Under the pieces are notes generated by a model. It did not search any database, had not been told where the DNA came from, and was given only the letters and a program-made list of their open reading frames with translations. Source: a virus. From it: a stretch of DNA of 37,326 nucleotides. The position numbers were made by a program, and so were the translations under genes. Positions 7,434-14,873 of the stretch are shown here, piece by piece (position 1 is the first letter of the stretch; each line of letters opens with the position of its first letter). Location: positions 1-37,326 of the IMG/VR virus record IMGVR_UViG_3300049440_000240; one strand, written 5' to 3'.

Positions 7434-7640
7434 TTGCCAGCAAGTAGCGTCGCACAGCAGCAGGCGATGGCGATCGCCGAGCACCAGCCCGGCAAGCTGT
7501 TCCGCCGCAACCGCAGCCTGCTCAAGATGAGCCACTCGCAGCTCCACGACTTTGCGGCGACGCCGCACCGCGGCCTGCCGCAGCACGCCGGCCAGAAGCG
7601 CCGGAAGTTCGGCGACTCGCCGTTTGGAGGCCCACGATGA
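7434..7640 (+). CDS. Small conserved phage protein with LHDFA and FGDSPF motifs
   Basis: 68 residues from TTG 7434, which overlaps the TerL stop region; ATG 7467 would give 57 residues. The core SHSQLHDFAATPHRGLPQH resembles small phage proteins with LHDFA-x-T-x-x-KGLP encoded near terminase and portal genes. The C-terminus KRRKFGDSPF is one of four related tails in this genome. Function unknown; its place between terminase and portal suggests a head or packaging accessory. Confidence 0.65.
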   Translation: MPASSVAQQQAMAIAEHQPGKLFRRNRSLLKMSHSQLHDFAATPHRGLPQHAGQKRRKFGDSPFGGPR

Positions 7641-7891
7641 CCGACCCCACCGCGCCCGATCCGAACGCGCCACCGGCTCCGCCGCCCGCATCGGCACCGC
7701 CTGCGGCGCCGACCGCGCCGCCCGCGACGCCGCCCGCAGTTACCGACATCTCGCCGAACGTGGTCGCACCACCGGCCGACACGCGCACGGACGGCGAGCG
7801 CCACCAGGATCTTCTCCGCGAGGTGGCCGACCACTCCGCGCCGCCCGTGGGCGCCGAGCAGGTCATGATGAAGGAGGGCGAGAATGCCTAA
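7637..7891 (+). CDS. Pro/Ala-rich disordered small protein
   Basis: 84 residues in an ATGA overlap with the previous gene. Residues 1-48 are almost entirely Pro, Ala, Thr and Asp and should be disordered. The last part (RTDGERHQDLLREVADHS) could form one helix. No family recognised. Tight coupling on both sides supports translation. Confidence 0.55.
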   Translation: MTDPTAPDPNAPPAPPPASAPPAAPTAPPATPPAVTDISPNVVAPPADTRTDGERHQDLLREVADHSAPPVGAEQVMMKEGENA

Positions 7892-8102
7892 CCTCACGCC
7901 CACCATCGCGGACCGCGCCGGCATTACCGTCGATTCGGACGGCGCAGCCATCAACAAGCTCGTGGCCGCCGGCTATTCGCACGACGCGGCGAAGAACATC
8001 GTCTTCCGGTACACGGCCGCGACGGTCCTGGCCGACACGATCACGCCGGAGACCGAGCAGAACCGAGCTGCAGCGCAGCACCTCGCCAACGGACGGCACT
8101 GA
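7884..8102 (+). CDS. Small hypothetical protein
   Basis: 72 residues; a GAAGGAGGG ribosome site lies inside the end of the previous gene. The sequence is mixed alpha/beta, with a short helical C-terminus. No motif recognised. Member of the 7434-10903 run of small co-translated genes. Confidence 0.6.
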   Translation: MPNLTPTIADRAGITVDSDGAAINKLVAAGYSHDAAKNIVFRYTAATVLADTITPETEQNRAAAQHLANGRH

Positions 8103-8290
8103 GCGAGCCGCTTAAAGCCGCCGGCCGGCACGTGCTGTGCCTCGCCGGATCTCCAGAGCAGCTCCGGATCCAGGACGCCGGCGAGAACGTGGCGATCGAC
8201 ATCTGGCTCGATGACGAGGAGCTGCACCAGCTCCGGCTGCTTCTCGAGCGCATGGACCGCGGCTACGCGGTGGGAGCAAAGAGTGGCTGA
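8099..8290 (+). CDS. Small hypothetical protein with no ordinary start codon
   Basis: The frame from CTG 8099 to TGA 8288-8290 encodes 63 residues of convincing composition (IDIWLDDEELHQLRLLLERM). The only ATG in the frame, in ERMDRG, lies far downstream, and no GTG or TTG precedes 8132. Either CTG 8099, which overlaps the previous stop as CTGA, or GTG 8132 (52 residues) must be used. Overlap with the previous stop at one end and the next GTG at the other matches the coupling pattern of neighbouring genes. Confidence 0.5.
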   Translation: MSEPLKAAGRHVLCLAGSPEQLRIQDAGENVAIDIWLDDEELHQLRLLLERMDRGYAVGAKSG

Positions 8291-8585
8291 GCGATCCGTC
8301 GGCGCCGTCTACGCAGCCTTCTCGGCGTACGGAACCGATGTGCACTTCGATCCGGGGAGCTTCGACGATTCCATCCAGGCCCAGCTCGAGCAGTTCAACC
8401 ACGAGCGCATCTCGATGGGCGAGCGGCCCCTGTACTACCACCGCCGCAGTCCCACGGAGGTCTGGTTCACCTACGGAGATCTGCCCGCCGGCGTCACGCC
8501 GCGGCAGCTCAGCCCGAGAGAGCGTCTGGGCGTTGAGGCGCGCCGGATGAACGAGCAGCAGGCGCACGGCTGGCCGAAACCTTGA
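8283..8585 (+). CDS. Hypothetical protein
   Basis: 100 residues from GTG 8283, eight bases after GGGAG, overlapping the previous frame by 8 bases. The middle has a helix (DDSIQAQLEQFNHERISMG) followed by a beta-rich stretch (LYYHRRSPTEVWFTYGDL). No family recognised. Confidence 0.65.
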   Translation: MAERSVGAVYAAFSAYGTDVHFDPGSFDDSIQAQLEQFNHERISMGERPLYYHRRSPTEVWFTYGDLPAGVTPRQLSPRERLGVEARRMNEQQAHGWPKP

Positions 8586-8594
8586 GGAGGTCCG

Positions 8595-8807
8595 ATGGCG
8601 GGTAACTGGATTGCTGGCGCGACGTCCAAGCACAAGGGCCTATTTGCGCGCAAGGCGGCCCGTGCGGGCGAAAGCACTTCGGAGTTCGCACGCGAAAAAG
8701 CAAGCGCACCAGGCGCACTGGGAAAAGAGGCGCGGCTGGCCGCGACCCTGGGGCATCTGCGCCCGAAGCGCAAGCGGTTCGGGGCGTCGCCGTTCAGCCA
8801 CAAGTGA
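8595..8807 (+). CDS. Small basic phage protein of the WIAGA type with FGASPF tail
   Basis: 70 residues with a perfect GAGGAGG site. N-terminal GNWIAGATSKHKGLFARKA and the following G-x-S-x-x-EFA, LGKEARLAATL pattern match a widespread family of tiny basic phage proteins of unknown function. The C-terminus KRKRFGASPF belongs to the shared tail motif of this genome. A role in the head or in DNA condensation is a guess from charge and position. Confidence 0.7.
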   Translation: MAGNWIAGATSKHKGLFARKAARAGESTSEFAREKASAPGALGKEARLAATLGHLRPKRKRFGASPFSHK

Positions 8808-8947
8808 TCGAATGCAGGCACTGCGGTCGCCCGCTGGTGTTCCGGTGGCGCGCCGGCGAGCTTGTCGCGGACGATCGCGTCGGGGGATGCTTCGCGTGCT
8901 GGAGTCCAACCGCCGCTGCACTCCAGGTCGCCGGCCGTGTCCGCTAA
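8804..8947 (+). CDS. 47-residue zinc-ribbon protein
   Basis: GTG 8804 overlaps the previous stop as GTGA. The protein has C-R-H-C-G at residues 4-8 and C-F-A-C at about 29-32, the spacing of a small zinc ribbon. Size is at the lower limit for a single zinc fold. Intact Cys spacing and tight overlap with both neighbours make it a credible gene. Confidence 0.55.
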   Translation: MIECRHCGRPLVFRWRAGELVADDRVGGCFACWSPTAAALQVAGRVR

Positions 8948-9131
8948 GCTGAGCAAAGAGTCCGTCGGCTTCGAGCATCCCGCCAAGGGTCCGCATCACT
9001 GTGGCCAGTGCCGTCACTTCGAAGGCCCGCGCGCCTGCGAGATCGTCGCCGGGCTGATCCGTTCGGAAGACTGGTGCCGCCGCTTCGAAGCCAAGCGCCG
9101 GCGGTTCGGGGATCCGCCGAATGTCCGCTAG
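8937..9131 (+). CDS. HiPIP-like four-Cys miniprotein with FGDPP tail
   Basis: 64 residues from GTG 8937, overlapping the previous gene by 11 bases. The core HHCGQCRHFEGPRAC and, about 13 residues later, EDWC gives C-x2-C-x8-C-x13-C, resembling small phage proteins related to high-potential iron-sulfur proteins. Whether it holds iron-sulfur or zinc cannot be told. The tail KRRRFGDPP is a variant of the shared C-terminal motif. Confidence 0.65.
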   Translation: MSAKLSKESVGFEHPAKGPHHCGQCRHFEGPRACEIVAGLIRSEDWCRRFEAKRRRFGDPPNVR

Positions 9132-9540
9132 GCTCTACCGCCCCGAAGATGCAGCAGGCCTCGACGAGCTGCTCTCCGCACCCCCGCCGCACCTGGTGGA
9201 CCTGACCAGGGACAAGATCTGCGTCGTTGGCGATCCGGTTTCTGGAGTCCTGGTGGGCCGCCCGGCGATGTGGGTGCACGAGCTGCGCCTGGCGCCCGGC
9301 AATCTTCGCGTCAACCGCGCGCATGAGCTCTTCGAGCGTGCGTTCCACTGGGCGCGGGGCGCCGGCTACCGCGACGTCCTGTTTTTTGTGGATGCGGAGA
9401 ACCGCCCGATGTTGCGCACGCTGCCCATGCTCCGCTATAAGCCGTGCGAGCAACCGCCGGCGCGGATCTTCCGCGTGGCGCTACCACCGCTGCCCATCCT
9501 GGGAGGGAACGATGGCGTGGGATCAAGCAGAACCGAGTGA
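9121..9540 (+). CDS. GNAT-family N-acetyltransferase
   Basis: 139 residues; the ATG lies inside the end of the previous gene. GNAT features are visible in order: an N-terminal RPEDAAGLDELL, a beta strand VHELRLAPG, a helix N-R-A-H-E-L-F-E-R-A as the acetyl-CoA pyrophosphate region, and FFVDAENRPMLRTL near the end. The fold transfers acetyl groups from acetyl-CoA to an amine. The substrate is unknown; GNATs within phage structural cassettes may modify virion or host proteins. Confidence 0.7.
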   Translation: MSARLYRPEDAAGLDELLSAPPPHLVDLTRDKICVVGDPVSGVLVGRPAMWVHELRLAPGNLRVNRAHELFERAFHWARGAGYRDVLFFVDAENRPMLRTLPMLRYKPCEQPPARIFRVALPPLPILGGNDGVGSSRTE

Positions 9541-9898
9541 GGCTGGCAAGAAGCGCCTGGCGAGCTCGATCATCGGCAAGGAAGGCGAAACCACCGGCAA
9601 CCGGCCGGCCGAGGCCGAAGAGGACAGCGAGCCGGACAACGACGGCGACGAGGCCCCGCAGCATAAGATCGAGCGGATGGTGCTCGAACGCGCGCACAAC
9701 GGCTACGTGCTAACTCACCACTACCAGCAGCCGGAGCCCGCGGCGACGCCGGAGGCGATGAGCTCTCCGGAGCACAAGCGCGTGCCGCCGAAGACCCACG
9801 TCTTCAAGCACCCTGAGGAGCTCCACAACCATGTGGGGAAAATGCTCAAACACGTCGTCCCGGCGAAGGATGGGCTCAAGGGCGGCCGCGAGTACTGA
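9512..9898 (+). CDS. Acidic protein with conserved phage C-terminal domain
   Basis: 128 residues from ATG 9512 with GGGAGGGAACG upstream, overlapping the GNAT gene by 29 bases. Residues 15-45 are acidic and disordered. The second half (IERMVLERAHNGYVLTHHY, then HVFKHPEELHNHVGKML) resembles a short domain found in many small phage proteins near the portal. Function unknown. Confidence 0.65.
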   Translation: MAWDQAEPSEAGKKRLASSIIGKEGETTGNRPAEAEEDSEPDNDGDEAPQHKIERMVLERAHNGYVLTHHYQQPEPAATPEAMSSPEHKRVPPKTHVFKHPEELHNHVGKMLKHVVPAKDGLKGGREY

Positions 9899-9955
9899 GG
9901 TCGCGCTGCTGCGGTTCAAGCCCAGCGTCACCCAGGACAGACGGAGGAGGCAGTC

Positions 9956-10132
9956 ATGGCGTCACGACTTGCGAGCGCTGCTGGCATCCGCGTGCCGAAG
10001 AGTGGGCCGCAGTCCCAGGTCGGTCCGATTGCAAATACCCAGTTCGGCCGGCTCGGACTTCGGGAGGCGCTGCTTCGAGCTCGAGTTCCGCGATCCCCGC
10101 GGCTGACCGGCCGGTTCCCGCAGCCACGATGA
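9956..10132 (+). CDS. Small basic protein
   Basis: 58 residues. GGAGGAGGCAGTC precedes the ATG and the stop overlaps the next start (ATGA). The protein is Arg-rich with no acidic residue until GLREALLRARVP. Probable nucleic-acid or protein binder; no family recognised. The 57 bases before it (9899-9955) hold only the ribosome site. Confidence 0.55.
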   Translation: MASRLASAAGIRVPKSGPQSQVGPIANTQFGRLGLREALLRARVPRSPRLTGRFPQPR

Positions 10133-10317
10133 AGCTCTTCGTCACGTGCCACTGGTGCGGCCGGGCAGGGAGCTACGGGTGGTGCGGCCGCATCCTCTGC
10201 CAAGACTGCTACGCGACGATGGTCACCTTGCTTACGACTCCCGGGATGCTCAGCGAAGTCTCCTGGCCGCAGCGCGCGGCGCGGTGGCCGATCGTGCCGG
10301 CGGGCGCCGTCCAATGA
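10129..10317 (+). CDS. Small zinc-ribbon protein
   Basis: 62 residues. C-H-W-C-G at about residues 7-11 and C-Q-D-C at about 24-27 form a zinc ribbon; a third C in YGWCG may replace one ligand. The start is in an ATGA overlap, and the stop is in an ATGA overlap with the next gene. Confidence 0.6.
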   Translation: MKLFVTCHWCGRAGSYGWCGRILCQDCYATMVTLLTTPGMLSEVSWPQRAARWPIVPAGAVQ

Positions 10318-10559
10318 TGGCCGCTGCATTCGTGCTGGTGGCGCTGGCCATCCTGGGCGTGGCCGTGCTATACGGCTGGCGCAGCGAGCTCGAGCGCAAG
10401 GACCTGGTGCGGCGCAACGAGGAGCTGACCGACCAGATCCTACGGAACCGCGGTGAGCATCCGGTATTCCATCCGGAGGAGCGGCAGCCGTTGCGGAAAG
10501 TTCCCGGGCACTGGGACGGAACGCTGGCGCCGAGCCAGAGGGGAACGACGACCAAATGA
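10314..10559 (+). CDS. Single-pass membrane protein with coiled coil
   Basis: 81 residues. One membrane segment at residues 4-22 is followed by a charged helix (SELERKDLVRRNEELTDQIL) that can form a coiled coil, then a Pro/His-rich tail. Topology resembles small inner-membrane spanin or holin accessory proteins, but it is far from the lysis genes. Confidence 0.6.
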   Translation: MMAAAFVLVALAILGVAVLYGWRSELERKDLVRRNEELTDQILRNRGEHPVFHPEERQPLRKVPGHWDGTLAPSQRGTTTK

Positions 10560-10903
10560 GCGATTTGAAGAAAGACGCCGCCTACGACGAAATCGGCGGC
10601 GAGATGCGCCCGGGCTGTTTGATTCGCGTGCAGGAGTTCAAGCCAGCCTTCTTCCTGGTGCGCGCCGGCAAGATCGAGCGCACGCCGGACGGCAAGGCCT
10701 TCATGGAGATCTTCGCCGAGCCGATGAAGATCCCGGTCGAGCTGGGCAAGATGCACACAGGCCTCGTGAGGGTCGTGGATCCCGCGAGCGACACTCTGCT
10801 CGAGGGTATGCAGGAGCGCGCCGGAATTCTCGCCGACGAGCTTCACAAGCGCCGCGAGGTGGTCAAGATCGACGAGCACGGGAAACGCATCGAAGCGACT
10901 TAG
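10556..10903 (+). CDS. Hypothetical protein upstream of portal
   Basis: 115 residues starting in an ATGA overlap. Mixed beta strands in the first 75 residues and a charged C-terminal helix (ERAGILADELHKRREVVK). Last of the small-gene run. No family recognised. Confidence 0.65.
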   Translation: MSDLKKDAAYDEIGGEMRPGCLIRVQEFKPAFFLVRAGKIERTPDGKAFMEIFAEPMKIPVELGKMHTGLVRVVDPASDTLLEGMQERAGILADELHKRREVVKIDEHGKRIEAT

Positions 10904-10919
10904 GAAACCCCCAAAAGAG

Positions 10920-10957
10920 AGGCCCCGGGGATCGGCGAAGGGTCGGGCCCGGGGCCT
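10920..10957 (+). terminator. GC-rich hairpin between small-gene run and portal
   Basis: AGGCCCCGGG (10920-10929) pairs perfectly with 10948-10957. GATC/GGTC (10030s region: 10930-10933 and 10941-10944) can extend the fold inside the loop. No U-tract follows, so it is not a typical intrinsic terminator. It may be an RNA processing or stability hairpin that separates portal expression from the upstream genes. Two copies of CCACCGCGA follow before the portal start. Confidence 0.4.
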
Positions 10958-10998
10958 AGAAACCACCGCGAGCCACCGCGAACCAGTGCAGAGGGCCT

Positions 10999-13257
10999 GT
11001 GGCTTCGATGGCGAACGCGGTGACGAGCAGCACTGGATCGCCCCACACCGGCGCGCCGGCGCAGAGCGGTCCAAGTAACTTCGCCACCGTCGTCCCCGTT
11101 CGACCGGGCGATGCCGACTTCGAAGAGCGCGCCAAGCAGCTCACCACCGGGACCTGGGACCGCCTCAAGAACGCCTACATCGTCTACCACCAGAGCGTTT
11201 GGGAAGCGCTGCTCTTCTACGTAAACCAGAGCTGGATCAAGCCGGACAGCGAGCGCAAGCTCTGGCAGCCGCAGATCCCCGACGACGATTTCACCCCGCA
11301 GCCCCGCATCAACCGCTTCGCGCCGTCGGTAGACGCGATCTCCTCCAACTTCCAGGTCCCCGAGGTCGAGTTCACGCCGGCAAAGCCCGACGACAACGTC
11401 TCGAACGCGGTAGCGGACATCGCCTCGATCCTGGCCGACCACTTCATGAAGGACAACGGGCTCAAGCAGGACATGCGCCAGGCCGACGAGGACGCCGTCG
11501 GCGATGCCGCGCAGCTGTTTGTGCTGGCCGGCTGCTGCTTCTCGCGCGTGTATCCGGAGTGGGAGAAGCTGGGCGAGGTCCCGCTCAAGTCCCAGGCGCC
11601 AGGCGTGGCGATGAGCTGCGCGAACTGCGATTTCTACAGCGCCGTGCCGGCGGCCGACGTCGTCATCGGCCCCGACGGGACCGTCAGCTGCCCGACGTGC
11701 GGCCGCGGCCTGCAGCCGGAACAGACGACGGTGATGGTGCCGGCCCAGGACGACGACGGCCAGCCGCTCATGATGCCCATCATGCGCGCCCGGGCAATTT
11801 GCAAGATGGGCAGCCCGCTGTGCGCCTTCCCGCGGCCGGGCTCGAAGACCATGAACAACTCGAACACGTTCCTGTGGGCGGAGCGGTTCACCCTCGACGA
11901 GATTTACCGGCTGTGGCAGTACGACGCCGAGCCCGACAACGTCTGGCCCGACGGCTACTCGATCACCTACGAGAGCGCGCTGAACTACTACTACCTGGGC
12001 TTCGCGCAGAGCGCGGCGCAGATGCGCGATGCCGCGATGGTCCTGCAGATGTTCGTGGAGCCGGGCAAGACCAAAGAGTTCCCCGAGGGCCTGTACTGCG
12101 TGTGCATCAACAGCAAGCTCGTTTGCGCGCACGGGTGGAAAGAGCTCTTCTCGAACGATCACCCCATCACCAAGGCGACCTACCTCGGCATCCCGCACCT
12201 GTTTTTCCCTCGATCGGTGTCCTTCGACCTGGTGGAGATCCAGAAGGAGACCAACAGCTATGAGGCTCTCATCAAGCTGCACGGGATGACCACGGCGGCC
12301 GAGCCCGTCGTCGTCGACGAGAACACCGTGGTCTCGGAAATCACCGGCCGCGGCGACAAGCTGATCTACTGGAAGGCGATCGGCCCGGGCAGCAAAGAGC
12401 CGCACCGTATGCAGCACGGCAGCCTGGACGACGGGGTCTACAAGCAGGTGGCCAGTCTGCGCAGCGACTTCCAGAACATTTCGATGGCGGTCAACGTCTT
12501 CCGCGGCCAGCAGGAGGGCTCGGCGTCGACGGGCGTCGCCATCAACGCGCTACGGGCGCAGGCGGAGCAAATGTTTAGCCGGCCGTCGCTGAACTGGTCG
12601 GCCTTCATCAAGGAAACCGTGCGCAAAGGCGTGAAGTGCATCCAGCGCCACTACACGCTGGCGCAGCTGCAGGAGATCGTCGGGCCGGACCGCGCGACGG
12701 AGATCCAGCAGTTCAAGACGGCCGACCTGGACACGATGACCGAGTGCGTGGCCACGTCGCACGGCCTGCCGAAGACGCGCGACGAGCGCCGCCAGGAGAT
12801 GATGGCGCTATTCGACAAGGGCGCTCTCGACATCCAGGACCCGAACGTCAAGCAGAAGATTTTCCAGCTCTTCGGCGAGACCGGGATGATGAAGACCTTC
12901 AACCTGGACGCCTCGCGCGCGCGCCGCGAAAACAACCTCATGCGCCAGGGCCAGCCCGTGCAGGTGATGCCCGAGTTTGAGGATATGGCGGTACACCTTT
13001 CACAGCACCTCGACAAGATCAAGGGCGCGGACTTCGACAGCTGGCCGCCGGGCCCGAAGCAGCTGCTCATGGAGCACACGCTCGAGACGCGCAACGCGAT
13101 GGCGCAGCAGGCTGCGGCAGCCGCGGCTGCGGCGGGGGGCCCTCCTGCAGGGGCTCCTCCGTCGGGCGCGCACCGCGCCGGCGCGCCACCCTTGCACCCA
13201 AAGGTAGTACACCCGCCCCAGCCGCAGCCCCAGCCACTCCCGGGAGGTGGACAGTGA
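10999..13257 (+). CDS. Portal protein (P22-like) with inserted zinc ribbon
   Basis: 752 residues, the size range of podovirus portals. It forms the dodecameric DNA gate at the head vertex and docks TerL. Supporting features: location after TerL and before scaffold and capsid, the long helical C-terminal half, and an Ala/Pro-rich disordered tail. A four-Cys zinc ribbon (C207, C210, C231, C234) interrupts the N-terminal half. GTG 10999 has AGAGGG close upstream; ATG 11008 is an alternative. The stop overlaps the next start as GTGA. Confidence 0.85.
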   Translation: MASMANAVTSSTGSPHTGAPAQSGPSNFATVVPVRPGDADFEERAKQLTTGTWDRLKNAYIVYHQSVWEALLFYVNQSWIKPDSERKLWQPQIPDDDFTPQPRINRFAPSVDAISSNFQVPEVEFTPAKPDDNVSNAVADIASILADHFMKDNGLKQDMRQADEDAVGDAAQLFVLAGCCFSRVYPEWEKLGEVPLKSQAPGVAMSCANCDFYSAVPAADVVIGPDGTVSCPTCGRGLQPEQTTVMVPAQDDDGQPLMMPIMRARAICKMGSPLCAFPRPGSKTMNNSNTFLWAERFTLDEIYRLWQYDAEPDNVWPDGYSITYESALNYYYLGFAQSAAQMRDAAMVLQMFVEPGKTKEFPEGLYCVCINSKLVCAHGWKELFSNDHPITKATYLGIPHLFFPRSVSFDLVEIQKETNSYEALIKLHGMTTAAEPVVVDENTVVSEITGRGDKLIYWKAIGPGSKEPHRMQHGSLDDGVYKQVASLRSDFQNISMAVNVFRGQQEGSASTGVAINALRAQAEQMFSRPSLNWSAFIKETVRKGVKCIQRHYTLAQLQEIVGPDRATEIQQFKTADLDTMTECVATSHGLPKTRDERRQEMMALFDKGALDIQDPNVKQKIFQLFGETGMMKTFNLDASRARRENNLMRQGQPVQVMPEFEDMAVHLSQHLDKIKGADFDSWPPGPKQLLMEHTLETRNAMAQQAAAAAAAAGGPPAGAPPSGAHRAGAPPLHPKVVHPPQPQPQPLPGGGQ

Positions 13258-14873
13258 AGCGTGCTATTTGGAGCTTGATCGGCGCCCTGTTCCTATTTGC
13301 GGCGCCGGCCTTGGCGCAGAACAACGCCGCCCGTCCACCAGACTGCTCGATCCCATTTTACTTCACCGGCACCGGGCGCGCGCCGAGCGTGGGATACGAT
13401 AACCGGGCGTCGGCCTGCACCACGTGGAGCTTGGTCTACTACGTCGAAGGATTCTCGGTCGTGTCGATCGAGGTGGACTCGGCTCCCAGCGTCGCGGGCG
13501 CCGCCGGGACGTGGGCCAGCTGGGCGGGCAGCATTTCCTCGGGGAGCCTGCCACTCACCTCGACGACGTCGGGGCAGATCACTGTCTACAAGTATTTTCC
13601 GTGGGTGTCCGTCAACCTGACGACGGCCACGGGCACGGGCGCAGTCTCTGGACAGCTCGTCGGATGGCGCCCCTTCGCCAACAGCGACGCGAATGCCTCG
13701 CCGCAGAGTGGGGCAGCCGCTGGCGGGACGTCCTCAAACTTCGGCGCCGCTTTCCCGGCGGCCGGCACCGCGATCGGCGCGAAGAACGGCCTCAACATGG
13801 TCAATCTGGCCGCCGACGGGTCGAACAACCTGGATGTCAACTGCGTCGTGGGCTGCGCCGGCGGATCGACGACGCCCTCCGACGCGTTTGCGAACCCGAC
13901 CACGGCCGGTCTGCAGTTCGCCCTCAACGCAGCCTGGAATGGTGCCTCCTGGGACCGGCTGCAGGATGACGCCAGCAAGAACCTCAAGGTGGTTGTGAAC
14001 GCGGCGCTGCCGGCGGGTGCCGCGACGATCGGCGCCGTGAACCAGGGGACGACACCCTGGGTCGACGCCGGCAACAAGACGAACAACAACGCCGCGCCCG
14101 GGGCGACCAACTTCGGCGATCTCCCGTGCATCGCGAACGCGGCCACGCAGACGTGGACGGAGGGCGACCAGGTTGCCGAGTCGTGTGACCTCTCCGGGCG
14201 CCAGCGGGTGCGTGGCGTCGGCGGCGATAACGACGTTGCTGCGACCACGGACCGCGTACCCGTACTGCCGGCGATCGCCGAGAGCAACATGCCGGCGGCA
14301 GCGACGGCGGGACGGAACACTGCAGCCCGCACGGATCTCCAAGGCGACACGCTCGGCGCCGCGATGCCGGCTACCAGTTTTGCGACCTTCACGGCCAACA
14401 AGCTCGGTCTGGCTTCGGCAGCGGCGGCTACCGACATCTCCTGCCTGCCCGGAAACGCAACGAACACGGTGGTCGTGACGCGCGTCCAGGTGACGGGCAC
14501 GCAGACCACGGCTGGAATTGTCGATCTGCAGCTCGTACAGCGCACCACGGCCGACACGCTGGGCACTTCTGCGGCGATGACGATCGTCAAGTTCGATACC
14601 AACGACGGCGCCGCGGTCAGCGCCCCGCTCACGTACACAGCGAACCCGACCATCAACTCCACGATCGGCAACTACGACAGCGTCAAGCTCGGGGTGCTGG
14701 CGCCGGCCAGCGTCTCGCCCTCCGACATCTACGTCTGGAAGCCGAGTGCGTTCGGGCAGTCGATCGTGCTGCGCGGGACCGCGCAGGAGGCTTGCCTGAA
14801 CCTCAACGGCGTCACCGTGACCGGCGGCAGCTTCGACATCACCTGGTACTGGATGGAGACGACGGGACTGTGA
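13254..14873 (+). CDS. Exported-looking virion-block protein, Ala/Thr-rich beta protein
   Basis: 539 residues. Residues 1-21 form a classic Sec signal peptide: K2-R3, a hydrophobic core and A-L-A before Q22. The rest is rich in Gly, Ala, Ser, Thr and Asn with few charges, typical of extended beta structures such as fibres or decoration proteins. It lies between portal and scaffold and is translationally coupled to the portal (GTGA). Possible roles are head decoration or fibre, or a cell-surface protein of the infected host. No family recognised. Confidence 0.65.
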   Translation: MKRAIWSLIGALFLFAAPALAQNNAARPPDCSIPFYFTGTGRAPSVGYDNRASACTTWSLVYYVEGFSVVSIEVDSAPSVAGAAGTWASWAGSISSGSLPLTSTTSGQITVYKYFPWVSVNLTTATGTGAVSGQLVGWRPFANSDANASPQSGAAAGGTSSNFGAAFPAAGTAIGAKNGLNMVNLAADGSNNLDVNCVVGCAGGSTTPSDAFANPTTAGLQFALNAAWNGASWDRLQDDASKNLKVVVNAALPAGAATIGAVNQGTTPWVDAGNKTNNNAAPGATNFGDLPCIANAATQTWTEGDQVAESCDLSGRQRVRGVGGDNDVAATTDRVPVLPAIAESNMPAAATAGRNTAARTDLQGDTLGAAMPATSFATFTANKLGLASAAAATDISCLPGNATNTVVVTRVQVTGTQTTAGIVDLQLVQRTTADTLGTSAAMTIVKFDTNDGAAVSAPLTYTANPTINSTIGNYDSVKLGVLAPASVSPSDIYVWKPSAFGQSIVLRGTAQEACLNLNGVTVTGGSFDITWYWMETTGL

